From: Mycobacterium sp. SMC-2
Lineage (GTDB): Bacteria > Actinomycetota > Actinomycetes > Mycobacteriales > Mycobacteriaceae
Length of the DNA: 64,000 nt
Assembly: GCF_025263485.1 (NCBI RefSeq)
Contig: NZ_CP079863.1
Span: 5,084,001 to 5,148,000 of the forward strand
Direction: 5' to 3'
The notes beneath the pieces are model-generated. The model was given only the letters and a program-made list of their open reading frames with translations, had not been told where the DNA came from and searched no databases. Shown here piece by piece: positions 1-11,924 of the stretch (positions within the stretch are counted from its first letter, which is position 1; every line of letters starts with the position of its first letter). Both the position numbers and the translations under genes were made by a program.

Positions 1-459
1 AGCGAAGTCGCCGGCCAGGATCGAGCTGACCTGGCTGACGGCGTCGTTGAGCAGGCTTGAGTAGGTGCCCGAGCTGATCGCGGCCGGCGAGTCCCGGATC
101 ATGATCCGAAAGCCATCGGTGCGTTCCTCGACGTAGGTGAGCAACGCCAACGCGACCCGCTCGACCCGCACCCGGGACCGGTTGTTGGTCAGCGACGACG
201 TGATGCCGTCCAACAACGCCGACATCTCCCGGTCGACGACGACGGCATACAGGCCCTCCTTGCCCCCGAAATGCTCGTAGACGACGGGTTTGGACACGTT
301 GGCGCGCAGCGCGATCTCTTCGATCGAGGTGCCCTCGTAACCGCGTTCGGCGAACAGCGAGCGCGCGATGCCGATGAGTTGTTGTCGGCGTTCGCTGCCG
401 GTCATCCGCGCGCGCGGCGCGCGGACCTCCTTGTCCGGCTCCTTATCGAGAACAGCCAC
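1..459 (-). CDS. TetR-family transcriptional regulator (3' part outside window)
   Basis: The first 153 codons are visible; the gene runs off the left edge. The N-terminal half is a TetR helix-turn-helix, with the recognition region reading ANVSKPVVYEHFGGKEGLYAVV at about residues 50-70 and an upstream helix in SERRQQLIGIARSLFAERGY. I chose the GTG at 459, which gives a basic leader before the HTH. The gene is divergent from the tRNA-Gln/glmU block, the same arrangement as Rv1019 beside glmU in M. tuberculosis, so it is probably that ortholog. Family members repress their own or neighbouring promoters on ligand release; the ligand here is unknown. Confidence 0.85.
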   Translation of the reverse strand, partial: MAVLDKEPDKEVRAPRARMTGSERRQQLIGIARSLFAERGYEGTSIEEIALRANVSKPVVYEHFGGKEGLYAVVVDREMSALLDGITSSLTNNRSRVRVERVALALLTYVEERTDGFRIMIRDSPAAISSGTYSSLLNDAVSQVSSILAGDFA

Positions 460-573
460 GTCAATCAGCGTATAGCTTCGCCGGCACCGAACCGCCCGTC
501 TTTCCCACGGCGCCGCGATCGCCCCGCAGACCGTCTAAAGTCTCTTGGTGGCGCGGGCCGACGGGGCTTGCGA

Positions 574-645
574 TCCGTCGTGGTGTAATCGGCAGCACAT
601 CAGATTTTGGTTCTGAGAGTTCAGGTTCGAGTCCTGGCGACGGAG
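574..645 (+). tRNA. tRNA-Gln (anticodon TTG)
   Basis: A 7-bp acceptor stem pairs TCCGTCG (574-580) with CGACGGA (638-644), followed by discriminator G645. The anticodon arm is TCAGA-loop-TCTGA with a TTTTGGT loop, giving anticodon TTG for glutamine. The T-arm contains the usual GGTTCGAGTCC. The CCA is not encoded directly after the discriminator (the sequence continues CCCCA). It lies just upstream of glmU, as in other mycobacteria. Confidence 0.95.
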
Positions 646-758
646 CCCCAAAAATGGGCCCCAGAAAGCGTGGCCCTTTGCCGCGAGCGTCCGCAGAATG
701 ACACGCTTGACGGCGTGTCGGCGTACCGACACGGTCGCTCGCGCCGAAAGGAGATCTC

Positions 759-2234
759 GTGGCGTCTCGTGGTGATACCGCGGTCCTGGTGCTCGCGGCC
801 GGGCCCGGCACCCGGATGCGGTCGGACACCCCCAAGGTGCTGCACACGATCGCCGGCCGCAGCATGTTGTCCCACCTGCTGCACGCGATCACCAAGGTCG
901 CGCCGCAACACCTGGTCGTGGTGCTCGGCCATGATCACCAGCGCATCGCGCCGGTGGTCGCCGAATCGGCCGACGCTCTGGGACGTCCCATCGGCGTCGC
1001 CCTTCAGGACCGGCCGCTGGGCACCGGCCACGCCGTCCGGTGCGGCCTGTCCGCGTTGCCCGAGGACTACGCCGGCGTGGTCGTCGTCACCTCCGGCGAT
1101 ACGCCACTGCTTGACGCCGACACCGTGGCCGACCTGATCGCGACGCACAACGCGGGGTCGGCGGCCGCGACCGTGCTCACCACGACGCTCGCCGACCCCA
1201 CCGGCTACGGCCGCATCCTGCGCACCCAGGACAACGAGGTCACCGCGATCGTGGAACATGCCGACGCGACGCCCTCTCAGCGGGGAATTTGTGAGGTCAA
1301 CGCCGGGGTCTACGCCTTCGACGTCGACGCGCTGCGCTCGGCGCTGAGCCGGTTGAGCTCCAACAACGCTCAGCAGGAGTTCTACCTGACCGACGTCATC
1401 GCCATCCTGCGCGGGGACGGGGAGGCCATCCACGCCCGGCACGTCGACGACAGCGCCCTGGTGACCGGCGTGAACAACCGCGTCCAGCTGGCACAACTGG
1501 GCGCCGAACTCAACCGCCGGATCATCGCCGCCCATCAGCTGGCCGGGGTGACCATCGTCGACCCCGCAACCACCTGGATCGACATCGACGTCACGATCGG
1601 CCGCGACACCGTCATCCACCCCGGCACCCAGTTGCTCGGGCGCACCCAACTCGGCGGCCACTGCGTCGTCGGCCCGGACACCACGCTGACCGACGTCACC
1701 GTCGGCGACGGCGCATCGGTGATCCGCACCCACGGCACGTCGTCGTCCATCGGTGCGGGCGCCACGGTCGGCCCCTACACCTACCTGCGGCCCGGCACGG
1801 TGCTGGGCGACGACGGCAAGCTCGGGGCGTTCGTCGAGACCAAGAACTCCACGATCGGCACCGGCACCAAGGTCCCGCACCTGACCTACGTCGGCGACGC
1901 CGACATCGGCGAACACAGCAACATCGGGGCGTCCAGCGTCTTCGTCAACTACGACGGCGCCAACAAGTCGCGCACCACGGTCGGCTCGCACGTGCGCACC
2001 GGGTCGGACACCATGTTCGTCGCCCCGGTGACGGTCGGCGACGGGGCGTACACCGGCGCGGGCACCGTGGTCCGCGAAGACGTCCCGCCGGGCGCGCTGG
2101 CGGTATCCGCGGGTCCGCAACGCAACATCGAAGGCTGGGTGCAGCGCAAACGGCCGGGCAGCGCGGCCGCGGAAGCCGCCGAAAAGGCTCTCGAAAAGAC
2201 CGAAGACCAACCCGGGCCCGGACAGACACCGTGA
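759..2234 (+). CDS. glmU: Bifunctional UDP-N-acetylglucosamine pyrophosphorylase / glucosamine-1-phosphate acetyltransferase
   Basis: The enzyme acetylates glucosamine-1-phosphate and then uridylates it to UDP-GlcNAc, the entry point to peptidoglycan and the arabinogalactan linker, in the cytosol. The 491-residue protein begins with the nucleotidyltransferase signature [18 protein letters not shown] (residues about 12-29). The C-terminal half is a left-handed beta-helix acetyltransferase of hexapeptide repeats, with the substrate-binding stretch [24 protein letters not shown] shortened here to its key residues H and N near 375-385. GTG start at 759 is preceded by AAAGGAG at about 747. It is followed after 88 bp by prs, another sugar-phosphate precursor gene. 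Length and domain order match the actinobacterial family, including a low-complexity Ala/Glu/Pro tail. Confidence 0.97.
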   Translation: MASRGDTAVLVLAAGPGTRMRSDTPKVLHTIAGRSMLSHLLHAITKVAPQHLVVVLGHDHQRIAPVVAESADALGRPIGVALQDRPLGTGHAVRCGLSALPEDYAGVVVVTSGDTPLLDADTVADLIATHNAGSAAATVLTTTLADPTGYGRILRTQDNEVTAIVEHADATPSQRGICEVNAGVYAFDVDALRSALSRLSSNNAQQEFYLTDVIAILRGDGEAIHARHVDDSALVTGVNNRVQLAQLGAELNRRIIAAHQLAGVTIVDPATTWIDIDVTIGRDTVIHPGTQLLGRTQLGGHCVVGPDTTLTDVTVGDGASVIRTHGTSSSIGAGATVGPYTYLRPGTVLGDDGKLGAFVETKNSTIGTGTKVPHLTYVGDADIGEHSNIGASSVFVNYDGANKSRTTVGSHVRTGSDTMFVAPVTVGDGAYTGAGTVVREDVPPGALAVSAGPQRNIEGWVQRKRPGSAAAEAAEKALEKTEDQPGPGQTP

Positions 2235-2322
2235 ATTTGGTCCCTGGTAACCCGGCCGCGTTTCCGTACGATTCGCTACGTACGATGAGGCTTCCATTTC
2301 GATCCCAAACGAGGGCAGTGCG

Positions 2323-3303
2323 GTGAGCCACGACTGGACCGACAACCGAAAAAACCTGATGCTGTTCTCGGGCCGCGCGCACCCGGAGTTGGCCGAGCAG
2401 GTGGCAAAGGAGCTCGACGTCCACGTCACAGCTCAGACGGCGCGGGAGTTCGCCAACGGCGAGATCTTCGTGCGGTTCCAGGAGTCGGTGCGCGGCTGTG
2501 ACGCCTTCGTCCTGCAATCCAATCCGGCGCCGGTCAACAACTGGCTGATGGAACAGCTGATCATGATCGACGCCCTCAAGCGGGGCAGCGCCAAGCGGAT
2601 CACCGCGGTCATCCCCTTCTATCCCTACGCCCGGCAGGACAAGAAGCACCGCGGCCGCGAACCGATTTCGGCGCGGCTGGTCGCCGACCTGCTCAAGACC
2701 GCCGGCGCCGACCGGATCGTGACGGTCGACCTGCACACCGATCAGATCCAGGGCTTCTTCGACGGGCCCGTCGACCACATGCGCGCCCAGAACCTGCTGA
2801 CCGGCTACATCAAGGACAACTATCCGGACGGCAACATGGTGGTGGTCTCCCCCGACTCCGGCCGGGTGCGCATCGCCGAGAAATGGGCCGACGCGTTGGG
2901 CGGCGTCCCGCTGGCCTTCATCCACAAGACCCGCGACCCACGGGTGCCCAACCAGGTGGTGTCCAACCGCGTCGTCGGCGAAGTCGAAGGCCGCACGTGT
3001 GTGCTGATCGACGACATGATCGACACCGGCGGCACCATCGCCGGCGCTGTGAATCTGTTGCGCGAAGACGGGGCCGCCGACGTGGTCATCGCGGCCACCC
3101 ACGGCGTGCTGTCCGATCCGGCGGCCGAGCGGCTGGCCGCCTGCGGCGCCCGCGAGGTGATCGTCACGAATACGCTGCCGATCGGCGAGGAGAAGCGTTT
3201 CCCCCAGCTCACGGTCTTGTCCATCGCGCCGCTACTGGCCAGCACCATTCGCGCCGTCTTCGAAAACGGTTCGGTGACGGGGCTGTTCGACGGGGACGCG
3301 TAG
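2323..3303 (+). CDS. prs: Ribose-phosphate pyrophosphokinase (PRPP synthetase)
   Basis: Makes 5-phosphoribosyl-1-pyrophosphate from ribose-5-phosphate and ATP, feeding purine, pyrimidine, His and Trp synthesis and, in mycobacteria, decaprenylphosphoryl-arabinose for the cell wall. The 326-residue protein has the ATP/Mg region with FYPYARQDKKHRGREPIS near residues 103-120, a flexible-loop region VVSPDSGR, and the PRPP-binding loop VLIDDMIDTGGT near 227-238. GTG start; a possible extended -10 TACGAT lies at 2281-2286. The ArsC-like gene begins immediately after the stop, so the two are probably cotranscribed. Confidence 0.97.
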   Translation: MSHDWTDNRKNLMLFSGRAHPELAEQVAKELDVHVTAQTAREFANGEIFVRFQESVRGCDAFVLQSNPAPVNNWLMEQLIMIDALKRGSAKRITAVIPFYPYARQDKKHRGREPISARLVADLLKTAGADRIVTVDLHTDQIQGFFDGPVDHMRAQNLLTGYIKDNYPDGNMVVVSPDSGRVRIAEKWADALGGVPLAFIHKTRDPRVPNQVVSNRVVGEVEGRTCVLIDDMIDTGGTIAGAVNLLREDGAADVVIAATHGVLSDPAAERLAACGAREVIVTNTLPIGEEKRFPQLTVLSIAPLLASTIRAVFENGSVTGLFDGDA

Positions 3304-3648
3304 ATGGCCGATACCGTCATCTACCACAACCCCAAGTGCAGCACCTCCCGCAAGACGCTGGACTTGTTGCGGGACAACGGGTTTGAGCCGACGATTATCG
3401 AGTACCTGAAGAACCCGCCATCGCGCGAAAAACTTGTGCAGATGATCAACGACGCCGGGATCGACGTGCGGACCGCTGTGCGCAAGCGGGAACCGCTGTA
3501 CGCCGAACTCAACCTCGCCGACGCGACCGACGACCAGCTACTCGACGCCATGGTCGAACATCCGATCCTGATCGAGCGGCCGTTCGTCGTCACGCCGAAG
3601 GGCGCCCGGCTGGCTCGCCCGGTCGACGCCGTCCGCGAGATTCTGTGA
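3304..3648 (+). CDS. ArsC-family arsenate reductase-like protein
   Basis: A 114-residue thioredoxin-fold protein of the glutaredoxin-dependent ArsC/YfgD group. It carries the catalytic Cys in HNPKCSTSRKTL (Cys about residue 12) and the basic residues that stabilise the oxyanion in the family: an Arg in VRKREPLY and two more in ERPFVVTPKGARLARP. It starts at ATG right after the prs stop and its stop overlaps the lpqT start by 4 bp, so it is the middle gene of a prs-arsC-lpqT unit. No ars operon partners are nearby, so a role in arsenate resistance is not implied; it could be a general thiol redox protein. Confidence 0.85.
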   Translation: MADTVIYHNPKCSTSRKTLDLLRDNGFEPTIIEYLKNPPSREKLVQMINDAGIDVRTAVRKREPLYAELNLADATDDQLLDAMVEHPILIERPFVVTPKGARLARPVDAVREIL

Positions 3649-4292
3649 GACGTGCGTGTGCGGCCGCGGCCATTGCGCTGACACTGCCCGCGGTGGCATG
3701 CGGCCCGAAAACGCCTGACTACCAATCGATCTGGTCGACGACGTCGGCAACCACGACCACCACGACGAGGGTCGCAAAACCGGTGCCCCTGTCGCAGTAT
3801 CTGCAGAACATCGGCGTCACCGGCCAGCAAGTGGCGCCCGGCAACCTGCCCGACCTGACGGTGTCGATCCCGACGCCCCCGGGGTGGTCGGCGGCGAGCA
3901 ATCCGCACATCGCCCCGGAGACGCTGATGCTGTCCAAGGGCGGCAAGTATCCGACGGCCAGGCTTGTGGTGTTCAAGCTGAACGGTGATTTCGATCCCGC
4001 CCAGGTGATCCAGCACGGCAACGACGACGCCCAGCTGTTCGAAAATTTCAAGCAGCTCGACGCCTCGACGACGCCGTACAACGGCTTCCCCTCGTCGATG
4101 ATCCAGGGCAGCTACGACTTGGATGGCACGCGGCTGCACAGCTTCAACCGGATCGTCATCGCCACCGGCTCGCCGCCCGCCCGCCAGCGATACCTGGTTC
4201 AGCTCACCATCACCGGCCTGGCCAACCAGGCGGTCGAGCAGTCCTCCGACATCGAGGCGATCATGCGAGGGTTCGTCGTCGCCGCGAAGTAG
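3645..4292 (+). CDS. lpqT: Lipoprotein LpqT-like
   Basis: A 215-residue exported lipoprotein. The short signal peptide ends in a lipobox (LPAVAC, Cys about residue 19), followed by a Ser/Thr-rich linker (SATTTTTTR) and a folded domain typical of the mycobacterial LpqN/LpqT family. It would be anchored on the outer face of the cytoplasmic membrane; the biochemical function is not established. The GTG start overlaps the preceding stop (GTGA). The identification rests on the lipobox, domain type and conserved position after prs and the ArsC-like gene. A palindrome-ended 64-bp repeat follows 14 bp after the stop. Confidence 0.88.
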   Translation: MRRACAAAAIALTLPAVACGPKTPDYQSIWSTTSATTTTTTRVAKPVPLSQYLQNIGVTGQQVAPGNLPDLTVSIPTPPGWSAASNPHIAPETLMLSKGGKYPTARLVVFKLNGDFDPAQVIQHGNDDAQLFENFKQLDASTTPYNGFPSSMIQGSYDLDGTRLHSFNRIVIATGSPPARQRYLVQLTITGLANQAVEQSSDIEAIMRGFVVAAK

Positions 4293-4306
4293 CGGCGGTT
4301 CGTGTT

Positions 4307-4370
4307 CAGCGAGATTGCCGTCATGGTCGTAGTCGGCGGCCGAACCGCAGCCCTGGCGGCAATCTCGGCG
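4307..4370. repeat. 64-bp palindrome-ended dispersed repeat, copy 1
   Basis: The ends form an inverted repeat: GCGAGATTGCC at the left and GGCAATCTCGGC at the right. The reverse complement aligns along its full length with 29491-29554, including the internal block ACGACCATG. Both copies lie just after the stop of a plus-strand gene. A folded transcript would form a stem of about 11 bp, so it could act as a terminator or be a small mobile palindromic element. Confidence 0.75.
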
Positions 4371-4401
4371 TGCTGGGAGCGTGCCGATAGGCTCGTCAGC
4401 C

Positions 4402-5283
4402 ATGACGAACTGGACCGCCGCAGACCTGCCCTCGTTCGCCGGGCGCACCGTCATCGTCACCGGGGCCAACAGCGGCCTGGGCGCGGTGACCGCCCGAGAG
4501 TTGGCGCGGCGGGGCGCCACGCTCGTCATGGCGGTCCGCGACATCCGCAAGGGTGAGAAGGCCGCGCTGCAGATCAGGGGCTCCCAGACCGGCCCGGTCG
4601 AGGTGCGCTCACTCGATTTGCAGGATCTGTCGTCGGTGCGCGAATTCGCCGAGGGCGTCGACAAGGTCGACGTGCTGATCAACAACGCGGGCATCATGGC
4701 CGCCCCCTACGCGCAGACGGTCGACGGCTTCGAGAGCCAGATCGGCACCAACCACCTCGGGCATTTCGCGCTCACCAACCTGTTGCTGCCCAAACTCACC
4801 GATCGGGTGGTCACCGTGTCGTCGATGGCGCACTGGGCGGGCCGGATCAGTCTCGATGACCTGAACTGGAAGACGCGGCGCTACTCGCCCTGGCTGGCAT
4901 ACAGCCAGTCCAAGCTCGCCAACCTGCTGTTCACCAGCGAGCTGCAGCGACGCCTGGATTCGGCCGGTTCCAGGCTGCGCGCGCTGGCCGCCCACCCCGG
5001 CTACTCGCACACCAACCTGCAGGGGGCCTCCGGGCGCAAGCTGGGCGACGCGATGATGTCGGCGATCACCCGGGTGGTCGCCACCAACGCCGACTTCGGC
5101 GCGCGGCAGACGCTATACGCGGCGTCGCAGGACCTGCCCGGCAACACGTTCGTCGGGCCGCGATTCGGCCAGTTCGGCCGCAGCCAACCCGTGGCGCGCA
5201 GCCGGCGGGCGCAGGACCCGGGGATGGCGGCGGCGCTGTGGGAGCTGTCCGAGCAGCTCGCCGGCGCCAAATTTCCGCTCTGA
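4402..5283 (+). CDS. Short-chain dehydrogenase/reductase
   Basis: A 293-residue Rossmann-fold oxidoreductase. It has the NAD(P) motif TGANSGLG near residues 19-26, the NNAG stretch (LINNAGIMAAP), and a catalytic Ser with YSQSK (Tyr-x3-Lys) near residues 172-176. The arrangement resembles the 'atypical' light-dependent protochlorophyllide reductase/retinol dehydrogenase-like group that is abundant in mycobacteria. I chose ATG 4402 over the upstream GTG 4381 because MTNWTAADLPSFAGRTVIVTG is the usual start form. It stands alone between the repeat and rplY; the substrate is unknown. Confidence 0.9.
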   Translation: MTNWTAADLPSFAGRTVIVTGANSGLGAVTARELARRGATLVMAVRDIRKGEKAALQIRGSQTGPVEVRSLDLQDLSSVREFAEGVDKVDVLINNAGIMAAPYAQTVDGFESQIGTNHLGHFALTNLLLPKLTDRVVTVSSMAHWAGRISLDDLNWKTRRYSPWLAYSQSKLANLLFTSELQRRLDSAGSRLRALAAHPGYSHTNLQGASGRKLGDAMMSAITRVVATNADFGARQTLYAASQDLPGNTFVGPRFGQFGRSQPVARSRRAQDPGMAAALWELSEQLAGAKFPL

Positions 5284-5416
5284 GGTGCGGATGCGCTAAC
5301 CTGACCGGGCGTCACGGCGAGGGTGGCTGGCCAGCCAGCACCGTTATCGACGGAGACCGACGAACTGTCGCGATCCTGGCCGTGCCCCACACTGAAGAGC
5401 ACACAGGAGCGACACG

Positions 5417-6076
5417 ATGGCCAAGTCCGCAGGCAACCAACTCACCGCCACGGTACGAACCGAGACCGGCAAGGGCGCGTCCCGCCGGGCCCGCCGCGAA
5501 GGCAAGATTCCCGCCGTCCTCTACGGCCACGGCGCCGCCCCGCAACACCTGGAATTGCCCGGCCACGACTTCGCCGCGGTGCTGCGGCACGCGGGCACCA
5601 ACGCGGTGCTGACCCTGGACATCGACGGCAAGGAACAGCTGGCCCTGACCAAGGCGCTCGACATCCACCCGATCCGTCGCACCATTCAGCACGCCGACCT
5701 GCTGGTCGTGCGCCGCGGCGAGAAGGTCGTCGTGGAGGTCACCGTCGTCGTCGAGGGCGACGCCGCACCCGGCACCCTGGTCACCCAGGAAACCAACACC
5801 ATCGAGATCGAGGCCGAGGCCTTGTCGATTCCCGAGCACGTCACCGTGTCGGTCGAGGACGCCGAACCGGGCACCCAGTTCACCGCCGGCCGGATCACCC
5901 TGCCGCGGGGCGTCAACCTGATCTCCGACCCGGAAATGCTGGTGGTCAACGTGGTGATGGCGCCGACCGCCGAGGAACTCGAGGAAGAGGGCGCGGGCGA
6001 GGTCGCCGAGCGCGAAGAAGCCCCGGCGGAAGAGGAAGCCGGCGAGGCCGAGGCCGCCGCGGGCGAGTCCGAGTAG
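5417..6076 (+). CDS. rplY: 50S ribosomal protein bL25 (CTC/L25 type)
   Basis: Binds 5S rRNA in the large subunit. The 219-residue form has an N-terminal L25 beta-barrel ([26 protein letters not shown]) and a C-terminal TL5/CTC domain ([15 protein letters not shown] onward), then an acidic Glu/Ala-rich tail from about residue 185. An AGGAG motif lies 7 bp before ATG 5417, and a possible -10 (TAACCT) lies near 5296. It is followed 12 bp later by pth; ribosomal protein and peptidyl-tRNA hydrolase pairing is common in bacteria. Confidence 0.97.
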   Translation: MAKSAGNQLTATVRTETGKGASRRARREGKIPAVLYGHGAAPQHLELPGHDFAAVLRHAGTNAVLTLDIDGKEQLALTKALDIHPIRRTIQHADLLVVRRGEKVVVEVTVVVEGDAAPGTLVTQETNTIEIEAEALSIPEHVTVSVEDAEPGTQFTAGRITLPRGVNLISDPEMLVVNVVMAPTAEELEEEGAGEVAEREEAPAEEEAGEAEAAAGESE

Positions 6077-6088
6077 GCGGATCGAAAC

Positions 6089-6664
6089 GTGGCCGAGCCG
6101 TTGCTGGTGGTCGGCCTGGGCAACCCCGGAGACAACTACGCCCGGACCCGGCACAACATCGGGTTCATGGTCGCCGACCTGCTCGCCGACCGGCTCGGCT
6201 CAAAGTTCAAGGTGCACAAGCGTTCCGGCGCCGAGGTGGTCAGCGGCCGGCTGGCCGGGCATCCGGTGTTGGTGGCCAAGCCGCGCTGCTACATGAATGA
6301 ATCCGGCCGCCAGGTCGGGCCGCTGGCAAAGTTCTACTCGGTGGCCCCGGAGGACATCGTCGTCATCCACGACGACCTCGACCTTGACTTCGGCCGCATC
6401 CGGCTCAAGATCGGCGGCGGCGAGGGCGGCCACAACGGGCTGCGCTCGGTGGCGGCCGCGCTCGGCACCAAGGAGTTTCAGCGGGTCCGCATCGGGATCG
6501 GCCGCCCGCCGGGACGCAAGGACCCGGCGGCGTTCGTGTTGGAGAACTTCTCCCCCGCCGAGCGCGGCGAGGTGCCCACCATTTGCGAGCAGGCCGCGGA
6601 CGCGACCGAGTTGCTCATCGAACTCGGGCTGGAGCCGGCGCAGAACCGCGTCCACGCCTGGTGA
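6089..6664 (+). CDS. pth: Peptidyl-tRNA hydrolase
   Basis: Releases tRNA from prematurely dropped-off peptidyl-tRNA. The 191-residue length is typical of the bacterial Pth family. Catalytic and substrate residues are visible: Asn in [18 protein letters not shown] (Asn about 11), catalytic His in the same block (about 21), Asn in CYMNESG, and Asp in [14 protein letters not shown] start, 12 bp after rplY, so probably cotranscribed with it. Confidence 0.97.
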   Translation: MAEPLLVVGLGNPGDNYARTRHNIGFMVADLLADRLGSKFKVHKRSGAEVVSGRLAGHPVLVAKPRCYMNESGRQVGPLAKFYSVAPEDIVVIHDDLDLDFGRIRLKIGGGEGGHNGLRSVAAALGTKEFQRVRIGIGRPPGRKDPAAFVLENFSPAERGEVPTICEQAADATELLIELGLEPAQNRVHAW

Positions 6665-6754
6665 ACACCCACGGGTGCGCGCTCAGGGCGGACTGCCACG
6701 GCGTGTCGCCGCCCTGGCCGCACACTCAACGCGGCGAGACCGACGCGGCAAGGC

Positions 6755-8389
6755 CTACGTGACGAGCGTGGCGGAGTGCGACCGGCGCAGCTTGCCCGAC
6801 GGCGTCTTCGGGATGGTGCCCGGCCCGAGGACCACCACGTTGCGCGGCCGCATGTCGACCTCGGCCACCACCTCACGGGCGACCTGGTGCTCGATGCGGC
6901 GCACCTCCACCGGGTCCTGCCAGGCGTTGGACTCGACGGCGACGGCGAACGTCTCGCGTGAGTGGCCCGCGTCCAGACGCACCGCGACGGCGCACCCGGG
7001 GCGCACCCCCTCGACGCGACAGGCGGCCCGCTCGATGTCGGTGGGATAGATGTTGCGGCCGGCCATGATGATGACATCCTTGACGCGGCCGCACACCACG
7101 ACGTGGCCCTCCTCGGTCATGTAACCGAGGTCGCCGGTGTCATACCAACCGTTCTCGTCCTGCGCCGAGATGAAGCCGCCCATGGTCAGGTAGCCGGGCG
7201 TCAGCGACTCGCCGCGCAGCTCGATGACACCGACACCGCGAGGGGGCATCACCTCGCCGTTCTCGTCGATGATGCGTGCCTCGAGGTCCTGCAGCAGCGG
7301 GCCGAGCGTGGCCAGCCGCCGCGTGTTGCCCTTGGTGGCGGGCACGGCGCGGCGCAGGGCGGCGAGCAGGTCGGCGTCGACCTCGTCGACGACCAGACCG
7401 GCGTTGCACTCCGAGAACGACACGGCCAGCGTGGTCTCGGCCATCCCGTAAGCCGGCAGGATCGCCGACGGATTCAGGCCGAACGGCTTGCCCGCGTCCA
7501 GCAGGTCCTCCACGTCGGCCGGTTCGACGGGCTCGGCACCGGAGAGCGCAAAGCGCAGGGTGGACAGGTCGAAGTCGCCGGGCTTGGCGTTGCGGCGCAG
7601 CCGCTTGGCGAGCAGCGCGTAGGCGAAGTTGGGCGCCGCGGTCATGGTGCCCTGGTACTTGTCGATGAGCTTGGCCCACAGCAGCGTGTCGCGCAGGAAG
7701 TCCATCGGGGTGACCTTGACCAGCTCCGCGCCAAAATACATGGGAATGGTCAGGAAGCCGACCATGCCCATGTCGTGGAAGCAGGGCAGCCAGCTGACCA
7801 TGACGTCCTTGTCGACGTCGTACTTGGCGCCGATGAACATCGCCTCGGCGTTGGAGTAGATGTTGCGGTGGGTGATCTGGACCGCCTTGGGGGATCCAGT
7901 CGAGCCGCTGGTCAATTGCATCAGCGCCAGGTCATCCTCGCCGACCTCGATGGGCTCGATCGGATCCGACGCCAGCAGGTCGGCGACGGTGAGGACCTTG
8001 ATGCCCTTCTCCTCGAGCACGGGGATGGCCACCAGGAAGGGCTCGGAGACGACGATGGCCTTGGCCTCGATCATGCCGATGACGTTCATGGTGTCTTCGG
8101 CCCACACGGCCAGGTCGGTGCGCGGGGTGGGCTGGTGCAGCATCGTCAGGCTGGCGCCACGCATCCAGAGGCCCTGCGCCGTCGGGGCGATCTCCACCGG
8201 GAAGCCGGCCAGGACACCGACGGCGTCGCCGAGGCCGATGCCGGCGGCGGCCAGCCCGCCCGCGATGCGACGAGCGCGCTCGTGCACCTCGCCCCAGGTG
8301 TGCCGGACCGGTTCGTGTGGTTCACCGGTGACCATGCCCGTCGTCGCGGCGCGGGCATTGCGGTACATCTTCTCGGTAAACCTGCTCAC
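6755..8389 (-). CDS. pks16: Fatty-acyl AMP ligase / acyl-CoA synthetase (Pks16-like)
   Basis: An ANL-superfamily adenylating enzyme of 544 residues, without ketosynthase or other polyketide domains despite the historical name. The phosphate-binding loop reads [18 protein letters not shown] near 160-178. The core motif around YDTGDLGYM and the C-terminal [20 protein letters not shown] (shortened: GRVKD...RNIYP) and a Lys near the C-terminus (TPSGKLRR) are present. The GTG at 8389 has a perfect AGGAGG (8400-8395) 5 nt upstream, which rules out the longer upstream reading. It likely activates a long-chain acid for a lipid pathway. Position beside ispE matches Rv1013. Confidence 0.9.
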   Translation of the reverse strand: MSRFTEKMYRNARAATTGMVTGEPHEPVRHTWGEVHERARRIAGGLAAAGIGLGDAVGVLAGFPVEIAPTAQGLWMRGASLTMLHQPTPRTDLAVWAEDTMNVIGMIEAKAIVVSEPFLVAIPVLEEKGIKVLTVADLLASDPIEPIEVGEDDLALMQLTSGSTGSPKAVQITHRNIYSNAEAMFIGAKYDVDKDVMVSWLPCFHDMGMVGFLTIPMYFGAELVKVTPMDFLRDTLLWAKLIDKYQGTMTAAPNFAYALLAKRLRRNAKPGDFDLSTLRFALSGAEPVEPADVEDLLDAGKPFGLNPSAILPAYGMAETTLAVSFSECNAGLVVDEVDADLLAALRRAVPATKGNTRRLATLGPLLQDLEARIIDENGEVMPPRGVGVIELRGESLTPGYLTMGGFISAQDENGWYDTGDLGYMTEEGHVVVCGRVKDVIIMAGRNIYPTDIERAACRVEGVRPGCAVAVRLDAGHSRETFAVAVESNAWQDPVEVRRIEHQVAREVVAEVDMRPRNVVVLGPGTIPKTPSGKLRRSHSATLVT

Positions 8390-8558
8390 ACAAACCTCCT
8401 CGGTCCAGGCTCTCGCCCCAACGCCCGGGATCTCATATTCCGCCCACTGGGTAACACTTGGGAGCAGGCACGCAAACACAGTCGGGCTGCGGTTAGGTCT
8501 CGAATCGGCGATGAGTCGGCGCGAATCGGGCCCGGCACTCGCCGGTGGACCCGAAGTA

Positions 8559-8593
8559 TCAGTCGTCCGCCGGGGACCCCGGCGGACGACTGA
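8559..8593. terminator. 35-bp perfect palindrome between ispE and pks16
   Basis: TCAGTCGTCCGCCGGGG (8559-8575), a single A, then its exact reverse complement to 8593. On the leftward transcript it lies about 95 nt after the ispE stop and about 170 nt before the pks16 start. It has no U-tract, so it is either a mycobacterial-type tail-less terminator or a long dyad bound by a protein. Confidence 0.6.
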
Positions 8594-8688
8594 AATGAAT
8601 GGTCTTGCTCAGCGCTACCCGTCACCGCGCATTATCTTAAACTCCTCTTAGGGAACTGCCCAAACGAATGCGCGTTTTGGGGCGATTT

Positions 8689-9639
8689 TCACACTTCGGT
8701 CGGGGCCGGAACCACGCGCGCACCGGCCACCGGCCCGCTGGCGACCCGCACCGTGCGGCAGACGCCCGCGCCGGATATCTCGGTGCCGACGTCGACCGCC
8801 GAGGCCGCCGAGGCGCACAGGAAGGCGCACGTCGGGCCCGAGCCGGACACGATGCCCGCCAGGGCGCCGGCCTGCACCCCGGCCCGCAGGGTGCGACGCA
8901 GCCTCGGGTTCAGGCTGACCGCGGCGGCCTGCATCTCGTTGCCCAGCAGCGAAGCCAGCTGTTCGGGGTCGCCCGCCGCCAAGGCCGCCAACACGGGGCC
9001 GGGCCCGGCGAGCCGGGGCGGGTCCCCCGCTTCCCGGAGCCGGTCCAGCTCTCGGAACACCGCCGGGGTGAGCAGCTCCCCGTCGGCGAACGCCAGCACC
9101 CAGTGAAAGGTGTTGCGGGACAGGACGGTGGCCAGCTCCTCGCCGCGGCCGGTGCCCAGCGCGGTCCCGCCGTGCAGCGCGAAGGGGACGTCGCTGCCCA
9201 ACCGCGCGGCGAGCATGCGCAGATCGCGGCGGGGCACGTTCAATTCCCACAGCGAGTTCATGGCGACCAGCACGGCCGCCGCATCGGCGCTGCCACCGGC
9301 CATCCCGCCGGCCACCGGGATGGATTTGTCGATCATGATCGAGACGTCGGGCGCCCGGCCGACATGTTCGGCCATCAGCTCGGCGGCCTGCCAGGCGAGG
9401 TTGCGTTCGTCGGTGGGCAGTTTGTCGGCACCCTCGCCGACGAGCTCGAGCGACAGCACGTCGGCGTTGCGGACCGTCACCTCGTCGAGCAGGGAAACGG
9501 CCTGAAAAACGGTCGTCAGCTCGTGATAGCCGTCCTCGCGGCGATCACCGACCGCCAGATACAGGTTGACCTTCCCGGGAACTCGAACGGTGACCGACCC
9601 GGTGGGCACCCACTGGGCGGCGGTGTTGCCGTCAGACAT
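8689..9639 (-). CDS. ispE: 4-diphosphocytidyl-2-C-methyl-D-erythritol kinase
   Basis: Phosphorylates CDP-ME in the non-mevalonate isoprenoid pathway, using ATP. The 316-residue GHMP kinase contains the substrate Lys in [10 protein letters not shown], and the glycine-rich ATP loop [20 protein letters not shown], with a catalytic Asp in GSDVPFAL. I chose ATG 9639 ([10 protein letters not shown]); the open frame continues to 9678 and the M. tuberculosis protein starts close to this point. It is the last gene of the rpfB-rsmA-ispE unit, 79 bp after rsmA. A 35-bp palindrome follows. Confidence 0.95.
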   Translation of the reverse strand: MSDGNTAAQWVPTGSVTVRVPGKVNLYLAVGDRREDGYHELTTVFQAVSLLDEVTVRNADVLSLELVGEGADKLPTDERNLAWQAAELMAEHVGRAPDVSIMIDKSIPVAGGMAGGSADAAAVLVAMNSLWELNVPRRDLRMLAARLGSDVPFALHGGTALGTGRGEELATVLSRNTFHWVLAFADGELLTPAVFRELDRLREAGDPPRLAGPGPVLAALAAGDPEQLASLLGNEMQAAAVSLNPRLRRTLRAGVQAGALAGIVSGSGPTCAFLCASAASAVDVGTEISGAGVCRTVRVASGPVAGARVVPAPTEV

Positions 9640-9718
9640 TGTCAACCACCGCAGCAGACTATCGCTGCAACCGGCCAACTACACGCAGCGGCGCCCGGAG
9701 ACGCCGCGGCCGCCGCCG

Positions 9719-11844
<2,126 letters not shown>

Positions 11845-11924
11845 TCACAAGACGGTAACGAACCGGCCAATGTTGAGCAACTCCGGCGCGAGTTTTTGTT
11901 AGCGGAATCGTCCCTTTTGCCCGA

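Noticed and set aside
621..2429. 602-codon open frame on the minus strand
   Set aside because: Antisense to glmU and composed of repetitive Arg/Gly/Asp/Val text without domains; an artefact of high-GC codon use.
1945..3102. 385-codon minus-strand frame
   Set aside because: Shadow of glmU/prs with no recognisable motif.
3304..3648. Arsenic-resistance operon
   Set aside because: ArsC fold is present, but there is no arsR, arsB or acr3 nearby, and the gene is in the prs-lpqT unit.
6755..8389. Polyketide synthase (from the name pks16)
   Set aside because: Only an adenylating ANL domain is present, with no ketosynthase, acyltransferase or carrier domain.
6962..8593. 543-codon open frame on the plus strand
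   Set aside because: Antisense to pks16, which has full ANL motifs and a perfect Shine-Dalgarno.
8386..8625. 79-codon minus-strand frame upstream of pks16
   Set aside because: It overlaps the pks16 start and contains the 35-bp palindrome; no motif or ribosome-binding site supports it.
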